This document shows positions 38,792 to 47,776 of a stretch of DNA of 52,274 nt, in pieces. The stretch lies in contig NZRR01000017.1 of assembly GCA_002696315.1 (NCBI GenBank), positions 98,623 through 150,896 of the forward strand, written 5' to 3'. The DNA comes from Methanobacteriota archaeon. GTDB taxonomy: Archaea; Thermoplasmatota; Poseidoniia; Poseidoniales; Poseidoniaceae. The notes beneath the pieces are model-generated. The model worked only from the letters and a program-made list of their open reading frames with translations, did no database searches and was not told where the DNA came from. Positions within the stretch are counted from its first letter, which is position 1, and every line of letters begins with the position of its first letter. The position numbers and the translations under genes were made by a program.

Positions 38792-39736
38792 TTAATCGAG
38801 GGCAGAAATTCTTTCCTCAGCAAGGTTACAATATTGACTATCAATGTCAATTCCAATATATTTCCTTTCTGAATTTATAGCGGCAATACATGTGGAGCCT
38901 GAACCCATGAATGGATCTAAAATGATATCTCCCTTAAATGAATATAATTCAATTAGTCTTCTTGGCAATTCAACCGGAAACGGAGCAGGATGTCCTATTC
39001 TTTTTGCTGAAACCGTTGGAAAGCGCCAAATTGATTTTGTAAATTCCATAAATTCTTTATTTTCAATTGTATCAATTCTGTTTTCTCTTTCTGATTTTGA
39101 TCTAGGAAGTTTATAATCACCTTTACTGAAAACTAAAATATATTCGTGTATGTCTCTTAAACAGGGATTAGAAGCACTCTTGAATGAACCCCATGCACAA
39201 CTAGATCCTGCTGATGCAGATTTATCCCAAATTATTTCACCTCGCATTAAAAAACCAATTTTTTCCATAATTTGATTTATATGGGATGAAAGTGGGATAT
39301 ACGGTTTACGCCCTAAATTAGCTACATTTACTACCGCTCTGCCTCCTGGAACTAATACTCTATATGTTTCCTCAAAAACTTCTTTTAATAATTTTAAATA
39401 ATCATTTAAACTTAAATCTTCGTCGTATTCTTTACACGCGTTATATGGCGGAGAAGTTATCATCAAGTGTACACAATTATTTGGTAAAAAAGATAAATTT
39501 CTAGAGTCAGCACAAACAATCTTATTTTTTAATTCAGAAGGAAATTCTTTAATTTCTCCAACGTCTCTAAAACTTATTTGATTTTGATTAAGTTTAGAAT
39601 TATAAAATTTACTTGAATCATGGCTTTCTCTACCAGAAATTCCAAAATCAGATGTGCTGGTAGAAACCCTACCTACACCTCTAGAATCTCCTGCCATAAG
39701 TTCACAGAATTTTGAAACAATATGAATTTTCGCCAA
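38792..39736 (-). CDS. DNA methyltransferase, SPPY type (N4-cytosine or N6-adenine)
   Basis: 314 residues. The catalytic motif IV TSPPYNACKEYD (about 93-104) precedes the SAM-binding motif DPFMGSGSTCIAA near the C-terminus. This circularly permuted order is that of beta-class amino-methyltransferases. SPPY is most usual in N4-cytosine enzymes. An N-terminal segment with GRESHDSSKFYNSKL is shared with other archaeal members. PRRLIELYSFKGDIILDPF joins the target region to the SAM site. No restriction endonuclease gene is near, so it looks like an orphan methylase for marking, replication or repair control. Start 39736; an internal ATG 13 codons later is possible. Confidence 0.88.
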   Translation of the reverse strand: MAKIHIVSKFCELMAGDSRGVGRVSTSTSDFGISGRESHDSSKFYNSKLNQNQISFRDVGEIKEFPSELKNKIVCADSRNLSFLPNNCVHLMITSPPYNACKEYDEDLSLNDYLKLLKEVFEETYRVLVPGGRAVVNVANLGRKPYIPLSSHINQIMEKIGFLMRGEIIWDKSASAGSSCAWGSFKSASNPCLRDIHEYILVFSKGDYKLPRSKSERENRIDTIENKEFMEFTKSIWRFPTVSAKRIGHPAPFPVELPRRLIELYSFKGDIILDPFMGSGSTCIAAINSERKYIGIDIDSQYCNLAEERISALD

Positions 39737-39807
39737 ATTTTTTTATTTTTAGTCATGTTTTAATTATAATTATTATTTTCGGAGAATATAATTTTTAGCC
39801 GATTTAA

Positions 39808-39827
39808 CTAATAAGCACAATTATTAG
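39808..39827. promoter_or_regulatory. Inverted repeat before pgk
   Basis: CTAATAA-GCACAA-TTATTAG: 7-base perfect arms, 6-base centre, ending 9 bases before the ATG of phosphoglycerate kinase, in the 100-base AT-rich gap between pgk and the divergent methyltransferase. No clear Shine-Dalgarno is seen for pgk. The repeat could be an operator over the transcription start, or a weak hairpin if the transcript starts upstream. Confidence 0.35.
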
Positions 39828-39836
39828 CAACGACTA

Positions 39837-41105
39837 ATGGGGGCTATTCGCACCTTAGATGATGTATTTCTTGATGGTAAAACTGTACTACTAAGAATTG
39901 ATGGAAATAGTCCTTTACATCCAATAAATAATTCTTTTCTAGATGATACTAGATTAAAAGCGGTAATTCCAACTATTAATAAATTAAGTAAAACAAAATT
40001 AATTATTTTGACACATCAATCAAGACCTGGAAAAAAAGATTTCACAAGTACATCAAGTCATGCTAGAGAATTTCAAAGGTTACTAGGTAGGACAGTGAAA
40101 TATGTTGATGATATTTGTGGTGAAAAATCATTTTCCGCCATAGAAGAGATGAAAATTGGAGATATTTTAATGCTTAATAATGTCAGAATGGATGATGAAG
40201 AATTGGCATTTAAAACTAATGATTATGAATCCCAACTTGAAACTAAATTTGTCCAAAGGCTATCTAGTATTGCTGACGTTTTCGTTAATGACGCTTTTGC
40301 TTGTGCACACAGAAATTCTCCCTCTATTACTGGATTTACTTATGCATTACCATGTTTAGCGGGCTCACTAATGATGAATGAAATAAATTCATTAAGTTAC
40401 GCTATGAATAATTCAAAAAAACCATGTATTGCAATATTAGGTGGAATCAAAATTGACGACTCTGTAAGAGTCGGAAAAAATATGTTGAAGAATAATATTG
40501 CAGATAAAATCATTGTAACTGGAGGAGTTGCAAATTTATTTTTAGATATTTCAGGTACAGATATCGGAGAAATAAATCGATCATTTCTTAAGAAAGAATT
40601 AGGATTAAAATGGGAAAATACCTGTAAAGATATTTACAATATACTACTACAATATCCCGAGAGAATAATATTGCCCGTTGATGTTGCATTAAATGTAAAT
40701 GGTAGAAGAGTTGATCAGGTAATCTCAAAAATGGAAAATAAATTCCAAATTTTTGATTTAGGGATTCAATCAACATTAAAAGCATCATTTGAAATTAAAA
40801 ATGCTGGAACTATAATTCTCAATGGACCTGCTGGTGTTTTTGAATTAGAGGAATTTAAATTCGGTACTATGGAAATAATTAATGCATGCTCTGAAAGTGA
40901 AGCTTTTGTTGTGGTTGGGGGTGGACATACAGCAACATTAATCAGTAATTTAGGGCTTGAAAATAAAATTAATCACCTGTCTACGGGTGGTGGAGCATGT
41001 TTAGAATTATTAGCTGGTGAAAAATTACCGGGTATAGAAAGTTTGGAAATTTCTGCAGAACGATTTGGGCTGACGATAAAAAAATTACAAAGAGAATTGC
41101 TGTAA
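39837..41105 (+). CDS. pgk: Phosphoglycerate kinase
   Basis: 422 residues. Transfers phosphate between 1,3-bisphosphoglycerate and ADP in glycolysis or gluconeogenesis. N-domain substrate residues: VLLRIDGNSPLH, THQSRPGKKD, LMLNNVRMDDEE, VNDAFACAHRNSPSITG. C-domain nucleotide site: AILGGIKIDDSVRV, LNGPAGVFE, VVVGGGHTATLI and LSTGGGACLELLAGEKLPG. It shows archaeal-type sequence features, with RIDGN in place of the bacterial RVDFN. All key motifs are intact. It probably has its own promoter in the gap with the divergent methyltransferase gene. Confidence 0.96.
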   Translation: MGAIRTLDDVFLDGKTVLLRIDGNSPLHPINNSFLDDTRLKAVIPTINKLSKTKLIILTHQSRPGKKDFTSTSSHAREFQRLLGRTVKYVDDICGEKSFSAIEEMKIGDILMLNNVRMDDEELAFKTNDYESQLETKFVQRLSSIADVFVNDAFACAHRNSPSITGFTYALPCLAGSLMMNEINSLSYAMNNSKKPCIAILGGIKIDDSVRVGKNMLKNNIADKIIVTGGVANLFLDISGTDIGEINRSFLKKELGLKWENTCKDIYNILLQYPERIILPVDVALNVNGRRVDQVISKMENKFQIFDLGIQSTLKASFEIKNAGTIILNGPAGVFELEEFKFGTMEIINACSESEAFVVVGGGHTATLISNLGLENKINHLSTGGGACLELLAGEKLPGIESLEISAERFGLTIKKLQRELL

Positions 41106-41160
41106 ATTTTTCCATGAATGAATAGAATTCAAAAAGGATGATTTTTCGGATGCAAATTAT

Positions 41161-41397
41161 ATGGCACTAGATATGGATACAAGACGCTCTTCTGAAGAAC
41201 TAAGAGAAATGCTCAGGGAAGCCGAAGAAAGAAAGATTTTGTGGGAGAAACATTTCAGGAGTGAAAGTATGAATATTAAGAAAAATGCTGAAGCCTTGAG
41301 AAATTATACTGCATTAAGAGGGGTAATTAAAACGCTAAGATGGGCATTAAATTTAAGTGATTCAAATGGAATAAAAATTACACATCCATTGGATTAG
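41161..41397 (+). CDS. Small charged helical protein, 78 aa
   Basis: Not recognised. Residues 8-45 are a highly charged helix with coiled-coil character (SSEELREMLREAEERKILWE). The second half (NYTALRGVIKTLRWALNL) forms another, more hydrophobic helix. No signal peptide or membrane helix. A second in-frame ATG lies four codons later. It follows pgk by 55 bases on the same strand and precedes the phosphatase gene, so it may share their transcript. Codon use looks like its neighbours, which supports a real gene; function unknown. Confidence 0.6.
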   Translation: MALDMDTRRSSEELREMLREAEERKILWEKHFRSESMNIKKNAEALRNYTALRGVIKTLRWALNLSDSNGIKITHPLD

Positions 41398-41436
41398 ACC
41401 AAAAAAAACTTATTTTAACGATGTTTGCGTAGTAAT

Positions 41437-42834
41437 ATGAATACTCTCAAAGTAGCCATATTTTGTGTGATGATTTGTATATTTTCACCAATTTCCTCTG
41501 CACAAATTATCGGTATTAATCCTAATTGTCCTGCTACGACACACGTAATCTCAGATCATACACCAGAACAAATTCACATTCAATTAACACAAAATCCATC
41601 TGAAATGTTGGTAATCTGGGCTACGCCTGGATTGACTAATTCAATTGTAGAATATGGTATTGGAAATAACCTAGATAATACAAGAGATGGTTATGAAATG
41701 TGTTATGAACATGATATGGTTTTTCATTTTGCAACAATGACTGACTTATTGCCAGGTACAGAATATACATACCGAGTTGGTGATGATCATGCTGCTGATT
41801 GGTCTGACACATACACATTTACTACTCAAGATTTTGAAAAGGATTATTTTGAATTCGTTGCTTTTGGTGACCATGGTATGTCTGATGAAGCACAAAATAC
41901 CGCTAATTTAGTAAGAAGTTTTGATAATGCAGAATTAGTAATTCTTTCAGGTGATATTTCTTACGCAAATGGCGATCAAAGTATATGGGATGATCATGGT
42001 AATAAATATGAAACTACAATGTCAAAGATTCCTTGGATGATGACGCCAGGAAATCATGAAAATGAAACCGAAGATGGTTTTGGTTTTGATGCATATGAAA
42101 CGAGATTTGAGACTCAAAGTAGTAGTGGAACTGATTTTTGGCACAGTTTTGATTATGGTGGGGTTCATTTTATTGGTATTTCGACCGAACACCCATACTA
42201 TGAAGGAACCGATCAATTAGAATGGATAAAAGATGATTTGGCGGCTGCTAATGCAAATAGAGAGAATGTTCCCTGGATAGTCATCTATGGACATAAGCCG
42301 CTTTATACGTCCCATGGACATCCCACACATGATGATACAATGATAGAATTACGAACACTTCTTGAACCAATATTATTTGAAAATTCAGTAGATTTAGCAA
42401 TTTGGGGGCACGACCATTTCTACGAAAGAAGTTGGCCTGTTGTTAATGAAAACATAACAACTAGAGGCCTAAATGATGAAGGTTTAATGTTTGTTTCTGG
42501 TTTTTCTCCAATACACATAGTTGCAGGTGTTGGAGGAAAAGACTCTTACGAATATGCTGAAGAACAGCCAGATTGGTCATTCCACAGGGAGATAACGCAT
42601 GGAGTATTACATATTACTGTTAATCATACTACTGAAACAATGCATGTTGAATATGTTCGAACTGACAATACTATCGGTGATTCATTCTTATTAGTTAAAG
42701 AGAGCTCCAAAGATCTAATTATTACTGAAGAAGAAAAAGGTCTTCCTGCTCCAGGAATATTTCTAAATATTTTAGTGATTTCTTTTGCTTCAATAATTAA
42801 AAGGAAAAATGAGACTTTATCAGAATCGTATTAA
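41437..42834 (+). CDS. Secreted purple-acid-phosphatase-like metallophosphoesterase with PAPG C-terminal signal
   Basis: 465 residues from ATG 41437. Signal peptide at 1-22 (VAIFCVMICIFSPISSA). An N-terminal fibronectin III-like domain (SEMLVIWATPG; LLPGTEYTYRVGDD) precedes the catalytic domain, the layout of purple acid phosphatases. The dimetal motifs are complete: FGDHG, LSGDISYANG, PGNHE, VIYGHKPLY and GHDHFYERS. It probably releases phosphate from organic phosphates outside the cell, a useful trait in phosphate-poor sea water. The C-terminus is LPAPG (436-440), hydrophobic stretch, then KRK, like the surface protein at 27435-29513. Its end is 23 bases from the lipoprotein gene. Confidence 0.9.
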   Translation: MNTLKVAIFCVMICIFSPISSAQIIGINPNCPATTHVISDHTPEQIHIQLTQNPSEMLVIWATPGLTNSIVEYGIGNNLDNTRDGYEMCYEHDMVFHFATMTDLLPGTEYTYRVGDDHAADWSDTYTFTTQDFEKDYFEFVAFGDHGMSDEAQNTANLVRSFDNAELVILSGDISYANGDQSIWDDHGNKYETTMSKIPWMMTPGNHENETEDGFGFDAYETRFETQSSSGTDFWHSFDYGGVHFIGISTEHPYYEGTDQLEWIKDDLAAANANRENVPWIVIYGHKPLYTSHGHPTHDDTMIELRTLLEPILFENSVDLAIWGHDHFYERSWPVVNENITTRGLNDEGLMFVSGFSPIHIVAGVGGKDSYEYAEEQPDWSFHREITHGVLHITVNHTTETMHVEYVRTDNTIGDSFLLVKESSKDLIITEEEKGLPAPGIFLNILVISFASIIKRKNETLSESY

Positions 42835-42857
42835 TAGTATCATTTCTTGCAAAGACC

Positions 42858-45329
42858 ATGCAAAAAACATCTACAATAATTATTTTCTTTTTGTTTTTAG
42901 GGGCCGCTTTAGCAGGTTGTACTCAGGAAGAAATAAATCCAGGTTGTAATGATCCTAAAGCTACGAATTTTGGAGAACCTGCGCCAGAAGGTGCTAAAGT
43001 CGGTGATGACACATGTAATTATGATCCAATTCTAATTCCTAATTTTGAAGAAAACGAGATGAGTGAAACTAATTCAACTAATGATTCTGAAACTAATTCA
43101 TCCAATGATTCTGAAGATGAGCTTACAACTAAAGAGTATTCTGTTGAAGAGGTTTTAGGATTAATTGGGGTAGATGGTTCACCTGAAGCGAGTTTGAATT
43201 TTGATGCAGTTTCTGAGGGGCATGACAAATTTGGAATGCAGGTTTTGATGACAGTTCCGATTGAATCTCTTGAATTGGAGATTACAGATGGTATGAGTGG
43301 TGATGTAGAAATTGTATCAATAAATATGTATGATAATATTAATCAAAATGCAAAAAATGATGTTGTTTTATCGGCTCAAATTGCTGGGATGACAATGGAA
43401 GTAAAAATGTTAGAAGCACAAGGCGCACATCCTGACATTCCCAATGCAGGAATAATAAATCGGGTAATGACTAATATGGAAACTTATCAACCAGAAGCAG
43501 AATGGTTGATTGATTATCAATGGGATTATTTTGAAGCATTAGAATCAATTGGAATGACAATTCAACCCATTCAAGAGTGTAATGGCCATGGATATGAGAT
43601 GAGTGCTATGGGGGATTTAGGTCCACATTGTATGTGTGATAATGGTTATGATTGGGATGAAGGTGATATGATGACTTGTGTCACAAATGATAGAATTGAA
43701 GATAATCCAAATAATGAAGATGATCTTTCTTCAGATGATAATGAAGGACCTGGCCCTCCTGAACCATCTGCTACAGAGTTATCTAATACTGAATGGAGTT
43801 CTTCTGTTGATAATTTGACTGGTTTCCAATCATTTACTGGAATTGTTGAAATGGAAGATTCAGGGAGTTGGGACATTACCGTCTCAATAATCCCTTCTAT
43901 TCCTGCAAAAGTAATTGGTTTGACTATGGAAAATGATACTGAATCATATGTGATTTCATTTATGTACGGAGATGAAATACAAATTAATCTTATTGATGAA
44001 GATTCGAATATTTGGAATAAGGGTACCTCTGATTTAACAATTAATATCGAAGAAAGTTTTGAAATAATGGTTGTAGAGCAAGAAGAAAGTAATGAAATAA
44101 TACAAGGTTGTACTGATTCTAGTGCTAATAATTACAATCAAAATGCAGAAGAAGATGATGGATCTTGTACTTATGATTCGCCATCAAAACCTAAAATTTT
44201 AGCACTTCATGGAGGGGGAGATAGCTCACAAGGACTCCGATCTCAGGGAGGAATGCAAGATTTAATGAATGAATTAACAGAATTTGAATTTGTTTTTGTT
44301 GATACTCCCGAAGACAATGGTGTTTGGGTTAGAGACCCACCTGGAGGGAAAGGAGAAGGAACTAATGATCCAAATTGGGCAGATACATCAATAAATTTCC
44401 TAGACGATTATATTGAAGAAAATGGTCCATTTTATGGTCTGCTAGGATATTCTCAAGGAGCAGCAATGATTCCAATTTATTTGGCATATTCAGATAATTC
44501 CTTTGAAAAGGTTATGCATTTCAATGGATATTTGGAAACTGGACACCAAGGATTAATGGATACAATTAATCAAAATTCTCCTTTTTCTGAAGATGCTTTA
44601 ATTTTTGAGGGAGAAGATGATACATGGTTTGGTTATGGTTCCGCGGAACTTGTAGAACACTACACTAATTCAATTCATTTGGTTGGTGATGCAGGACATC
44701 ACCTTCCATATTCTAATGATAGAGCATTTGATGATGTAGTATCATTTTTTAGAGAAAGTTCCAATATAATCTCGGGATGTACAGATTCCTCGGCCATAAA
44801 TTACGATAGTCAAGCAGAAGAAGATGATGGTAGTTGTGAATATAATGAAGATGAGGAAAAAACATCATTTGAAATTACTTCAATTAGATATGCAAATATT
44901 TCTGGTGATATTGAAGTCCCCATTAGTCAATTGAAATTACATATACTATCATCTAATTCTGATGGAAATCAACAAACAATACTAGGTACCTTTTCATTAT
45001 TAGAATCTACGCAAAGTAATGAAATAATTCTTGGATGGTGGACTGATTCAAATCTGAATCAATGGGAAATAATTTGGATTTGTGATTACGATAAAAATCA
45101 AATAAGAACTACCTCATTAGTAAATTCAGAATGTAGGATTATAATGAGTAGTACGTGGATTAGCACTGACAATAGTACAAATATTGAAAATGATTTTGAA
45201 CTGAAATTTTATGATGATTGGGCAGATGATTACACCAGTACTAACTCTATGCCAAGTTTTACTCTTGGTATTTCAATAATCTCATTAGTTGGTGCTTGTT
45301 TATTAATTCAAAGAAAGAATTTAGAATAG
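42858..45329 (+). CDS. Lipoprotein with FSH1-like serine hydrolase domain and Cys-rich DDGSC repeats
   Basis: 823 residues. Signal peptide with lipobox LAGC (Cys21). Three repeats of the form GCxDxxAxNYxxxAxxDDGSCxY occur: a loose one at about 34-62, one at Cys418 (GCTDSSANNYNQNAEEDDG) and one at Cys641 (GCTDSSAINYDSQAEEDDG). The last two flank an alpha/beta hydrolase of about 190 residues with ILALHGGGDSSQG, nucleophile Ser532 in GYSQGA, an Asp in EGEDDTWF and a His in GDAGHHLPY, as in FSH1/YbeY-type small serine hydrolases. A linker is Glu/Ser/Asn-rich. The C-terminus has MPSF, a hydrophobic helix and QRKN, so the protein may be anchored at both ends. Likely an extracellular esterase; substrate unknown. 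Confidence 0.85.
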   Translation: MQKTSTIIIFFLFLGAALAGCTQEEINPGCNDPKATNFGEPAPEGAKVGDDTCNYDPILIPNFEENEMSETNSTNDSETNSSNDSEDELTTKEYSVEEVLGLIGVDGSPEASLNFDAVSEGHDKFGMQVLMTVPIESLELEITDGMSGDVEIVSINMYDNINQNAKNDVVLSAQIAGMTMEVKMLEAQGAHPDIPNAGIINRVMTNMETYQPEAEWLIDYQWDYFEALESIGMTIQPIQECNGHGYEMSAMGDLGPHCMCDNGYDWDEGDMMTCVTNDRIEDNPNNEDDLSSDDNEGPGPPEPSATELSNTEWSSSVDNLTGFQSFTGIVEMEDSGSWDITVSIIPSIPAKVIGLTMENDTESYVISFMYGDEIQINLIDEDSNIWNKGTSDLTINIEESFEIMVVEQEESNEIIQGCTDSSANNYNQNAEEDDGSCTYDSPSKPKILALHGGGDSSQGLRSQGGMQDLMNELTEFEFVFVDTPEDNGVWVRDPPGGKGEGTNDPNWADTSINFLDDYIEENGPFYGLLGYSQGAAMIPIYLAYSDNSFEKVMHFNGYLETGHQGLMDTINQNSPFSEDALIFEGEDDTWFGYGSAELVEHYTNSIHLVGDAGHHLPYSNDRAFDDVVSFFRESSNIISGCTDSSAINYDSQAEEDDGSCEYNEDEEKTSFEITSIRYANISGDIEVPISQLKLHILSSNSDGNQQTILGTFSLLESTQSNEIILGWWTDSNLNQWEIIWICDYDKNQIRTTSLVNSECRIIMSSTWISTDNSTNIENDFELKFYDDWADDYTSTNSMPSFTLGISIISLVGACLLIQRKNLE

Positions 45330-45364
45330 GTAAAAATCAAATCAAATGGACTAGAGCCTGTAAT

Positions 45365-46618
45365 ATGGACGAAGTCCCTGTACGCTACAAAAATTCTCAT
45401 CTAATTGATGAGAATTGTAATCTACACCATGGTGATTTTTTATTACACAAGGATGGAAGTTGGTCAAAATCTAATGGTGATGAGGATGTTAAATTCAATC
45501 TGAATGGTTCAGACCGTGTGATTACTAGAAGTTTACAAAATTGGCATACCCACCTTGCTATGATTTTAAATCGTGGTACGGGTGAAGATCTTCCTCTAAA
45601 AAGATGGTTGGAAGAAATTATTTTCCCAACAGAAAAAAAACTTACATCTGAATTAGTTGAATTAGGAACCAAAGCATCCTGTGCAGAATTAATTGCTACT
45701 GGCACTACATTTGCGTGTGATATGTATTATTTCCCAAAAGAAATGGCGGCTGGTTTAATAGAATCTGGAATTCGAGGTATTGCTGGAGGAACCATAACAG
45801 ATTTCCCAACTACTTCCTACCCGAATGGGCCAAAACAAGCTATAAATGATTTAGAGAATCTTCTTAAAGAAGGTACAGGAAATTCAAGAGTTGAATATGC
45901 TGTTGCCCCTCACGCAATCTATACTTGTAATAGAGAATCATTGATTAAAGCAGGTGAATTGTCAAGAAAATACGATTCTTATCTTTTAACCCATGTTTCT
46001 GAGACTAGAAATGAAGTTGCAAATTGTAAAAGAGAACATAATTACTACCCCGTTGAATACTTAGATTCTATAGGTTTCTTTGAATCAAATAAATCAGTAC
46101 TAGCACATTGTGGTTGGTTAAAGAAAAATGAAATGAGAATCTTAGCAAATTATAATTCTAAAGCTGTTCATTGTCCTACCAGCAATATGAAATTAGGAAT
46201 CGGAGGAACATTGTCATATCCCGCCATGATTGAAGCGGGAGTAGACGTGAGATTAGGGACTGATGGATCCGCTAGTAATAATTCAATTGATTTAAGACAA
46301 GAGGCCAAATTAGCAAGTATGGTTCAACGTCATGATCATTGGGATGCTTCAATATTAAATCCTGAAAAATTATGGAAATTATGTACTGAAGGTTCTAATG
46401 ATTGGGTGACCTGGAATATTGATGATATTAGAATGAGACCTCACGGATTTGAGAAAAAAAGATTATTGGCAAATCTAGTATATTCTAATGCCGATTGTCT
46501 AGATGTATGGGTTGATGGAATAGAATTGAGACATGGAGGGATTACTATGTCATTAAACGTTGAAGAGATTTCTAATGATCTTGAAATAGCAGTAGAAGAT
46601 TACTATCAAGATATATAA
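45365..46618 (+). CDS. Amidohydrolase, adenosine/5'-deoxyadenosine/SAH deaminase-like
   Basis: 417 residues from ATG 45365; the frame is open upstream but overlaps the lipoprotein gene. TIM-barrel amidohydrolase of the TrzN/MtaD group: metal ligands His61 and His63 in NWHTHLAM, His in APHAIYTC, His/Glu in THVSETRNE, LAHCGWL, HCPTSNMKLG and Asp in RLGTDGSASNNSID. Members deaminate 5'-methylthioadenosine, SAH or 5'-deoxyadenosine to the inosine forms. The N-terminal region is shorter than usual for the composite beta domain. With ahcY in the same window, a role in recycling SAM by-products is reasonable. Its stop abuts the stop of the convergent antiporter gene with no base between. Confidence 0.85.
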   Translation: MDEVPVRYKNSHLIDENCNLHHGDFLLHKDGSWSKSNGDEDVKFNLNGSDRVITRSLQNWHTHLAMILNRGTGEDLPLKRWLEEIIFPTEKKLTSELVELGTKASCAELIATGTTFACDMYYFPKEMAAGLIESGIRGIAGGTITDFPTTSYPNGPKQAINDLENLLKEGTGNSRVEYAVAPHAIYTCNRESLIKAGELSRKYDSYLLTHVSETRNEVANCKREHNYYPVEYLDSIGFFESNKSVLAHCGWLKKNEMRILANYNSKAVHCPTSNMKLGIGGTLSYPAMIEAGVDVRLGTDGSASNNSIDLRQEAKLASMVQRHDHWDASILNPEKLWKLCTEGSNDWVTWNIDDIRMRPHGFEKKRLLANLVYSNADCLDVWVDGIELRHGGITMSLNVEEISNDLEIAVEDYYQDI

Positions 46619-47764
46619 TTAAGCAAGCCAAAATGATACTGCTAAAATTGCATATGTGCCCAATAACATAGCTCCTTCTAACCAATTTGACCTGCCATCT
46701 GAACAAATACTATTTGCGATTAAAACTGCAACAAATGTTGCTATAGTTTCAAATAATCCAAATTGCAGAGACATGTTTACATTTAATAACCACCCAAATA
46801 AAACTGTGATTGGTGCTATAAATACTGCAACTTGGGTAGAAGAACCTATGGCGATTCCAATGGACAAGTCCATTTTATTTTTTCCAGCAACGGTAACTGC
46901 TGTAAAGTGCTCTGCTGCATTTCCAAATAATGGAATTAATATTACTCCAATGAATAATGAGGGCCATCCTAATGCCTCAGCACTATGTTCGATACTACCA
47001 ACTAAGAATTCCGCCATCACTGCCACTAATATTGTGGAGGTTACTAGTAAAATTATAGCATTTTTCATACTTAAAGCCGCTTCTTCATCTTCATGATGAG
47101 TCGAATTGACAAATAAATGTGAGTGTGTTTTTAATTGAAATAATAAAAATAAACCGTATAAACCCAATAATATTATTGATGCAATTCTTGATAAATCAAC
47201 AAGTGTATCGATTGAATGATTGCCTGATTGAGCAAATGTTGCAGGAATAATTAATGCTAGCATTGCTAAGATCAATAAAGAACTATTAGTACTAACTGCA
47301 CTTGAACTAAATGTTTGCTCTTTATGGTTAATTCCTCCCCATACAAATGCAAGACCTAAAACCAACAATAAATTACCAAGAATACTTCCAATTAAACTTG
47401 CTTGAACAACTGTGATTAAATTAGCTGCAGATTCTAAAGAGCCCGAATCGTTCGCATTTTTCGCCCCAATTAATAAGAATATTACAATTATTAATTCTGC
47501 AGCATTCCCAAAACTGGCATTCAAAAATGCACCCAATCCTTGGCCCACACGTAATGCGATTTCTTCTGTTGCTCTACCCATTAACCAAGCTAGAGGCATG
47601 ATTGCAAATAGGGAAGAAATGAAAACTCCTGTATAATTATGACTAATAAATTCAAAATATATCGCTATTGGAATTGCCAGTAAACATATCAATATTTTGG
47701 ATTGTCGTGGATCAATAAATTGTTTCCAACCATTTGCTGCAATTTTTAATTCAGCAGTTGACAT
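46619..47764 (-). CDS. Calcium/proton antiporter, CaCA (CAX/ChaA) family
   Basis: 381 residues, about eleven membrane helices. The two inverted alpha-repeats of the family are clear: GNAAELIIVIFLLIG (from residue 86) with SLIGSILGNLLLVLGLAF in the first half, and PLFGNAAEHFTAVTVAGKNK with GIAIGSSTQVAVFIAP in the second. The Glu of each GNAAE motif carries the cation. An acidic/His-rich loop joins the halves (NSTHHEDEEAAL), as in CAX proteins. It probably exports Ca2+ in exchange for protons, which would fit an organism whose surface proteins are packed with calcium-binding repeats. It starts 12 bases after the end of the large TSP3 gene. Confidence 0.92.
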   Translation of the reverse strand: MSTAELKIAANGWKQFIDPRQSKILICLLAIPIAIYFEFISHNYTGVFISSLFAIMPLAWLMGRATEEIALRVGQGLGAFLNASFGNAAELIIVIFLLIGAKNANDSGSLESAANLITVVQASLIGSILGNLLLVLGLAFVWGGINHKEQTFSSSAVSTNSSLLILAMLALIIPATFAQSGNHSIDTLVDLSRIASIILLGLYGLFLLFQLKTHSHLFVNSTHHEDEEAALSMKNAIILLVTSTILVAVMAEFLVGSIEHSAEALGWPSLFIGVILIPLFGNAAEHFTAVTVAGKNKMDLSIGIAIGSSTQVAVFIAPITVLFGWLLNVNMSLQFGLFETIATFVAVLIANSICSDGRSNWLEGAMLLGTYAILAVSFWLA

Positions 47765-47776
47765 TGTATATCCTCA

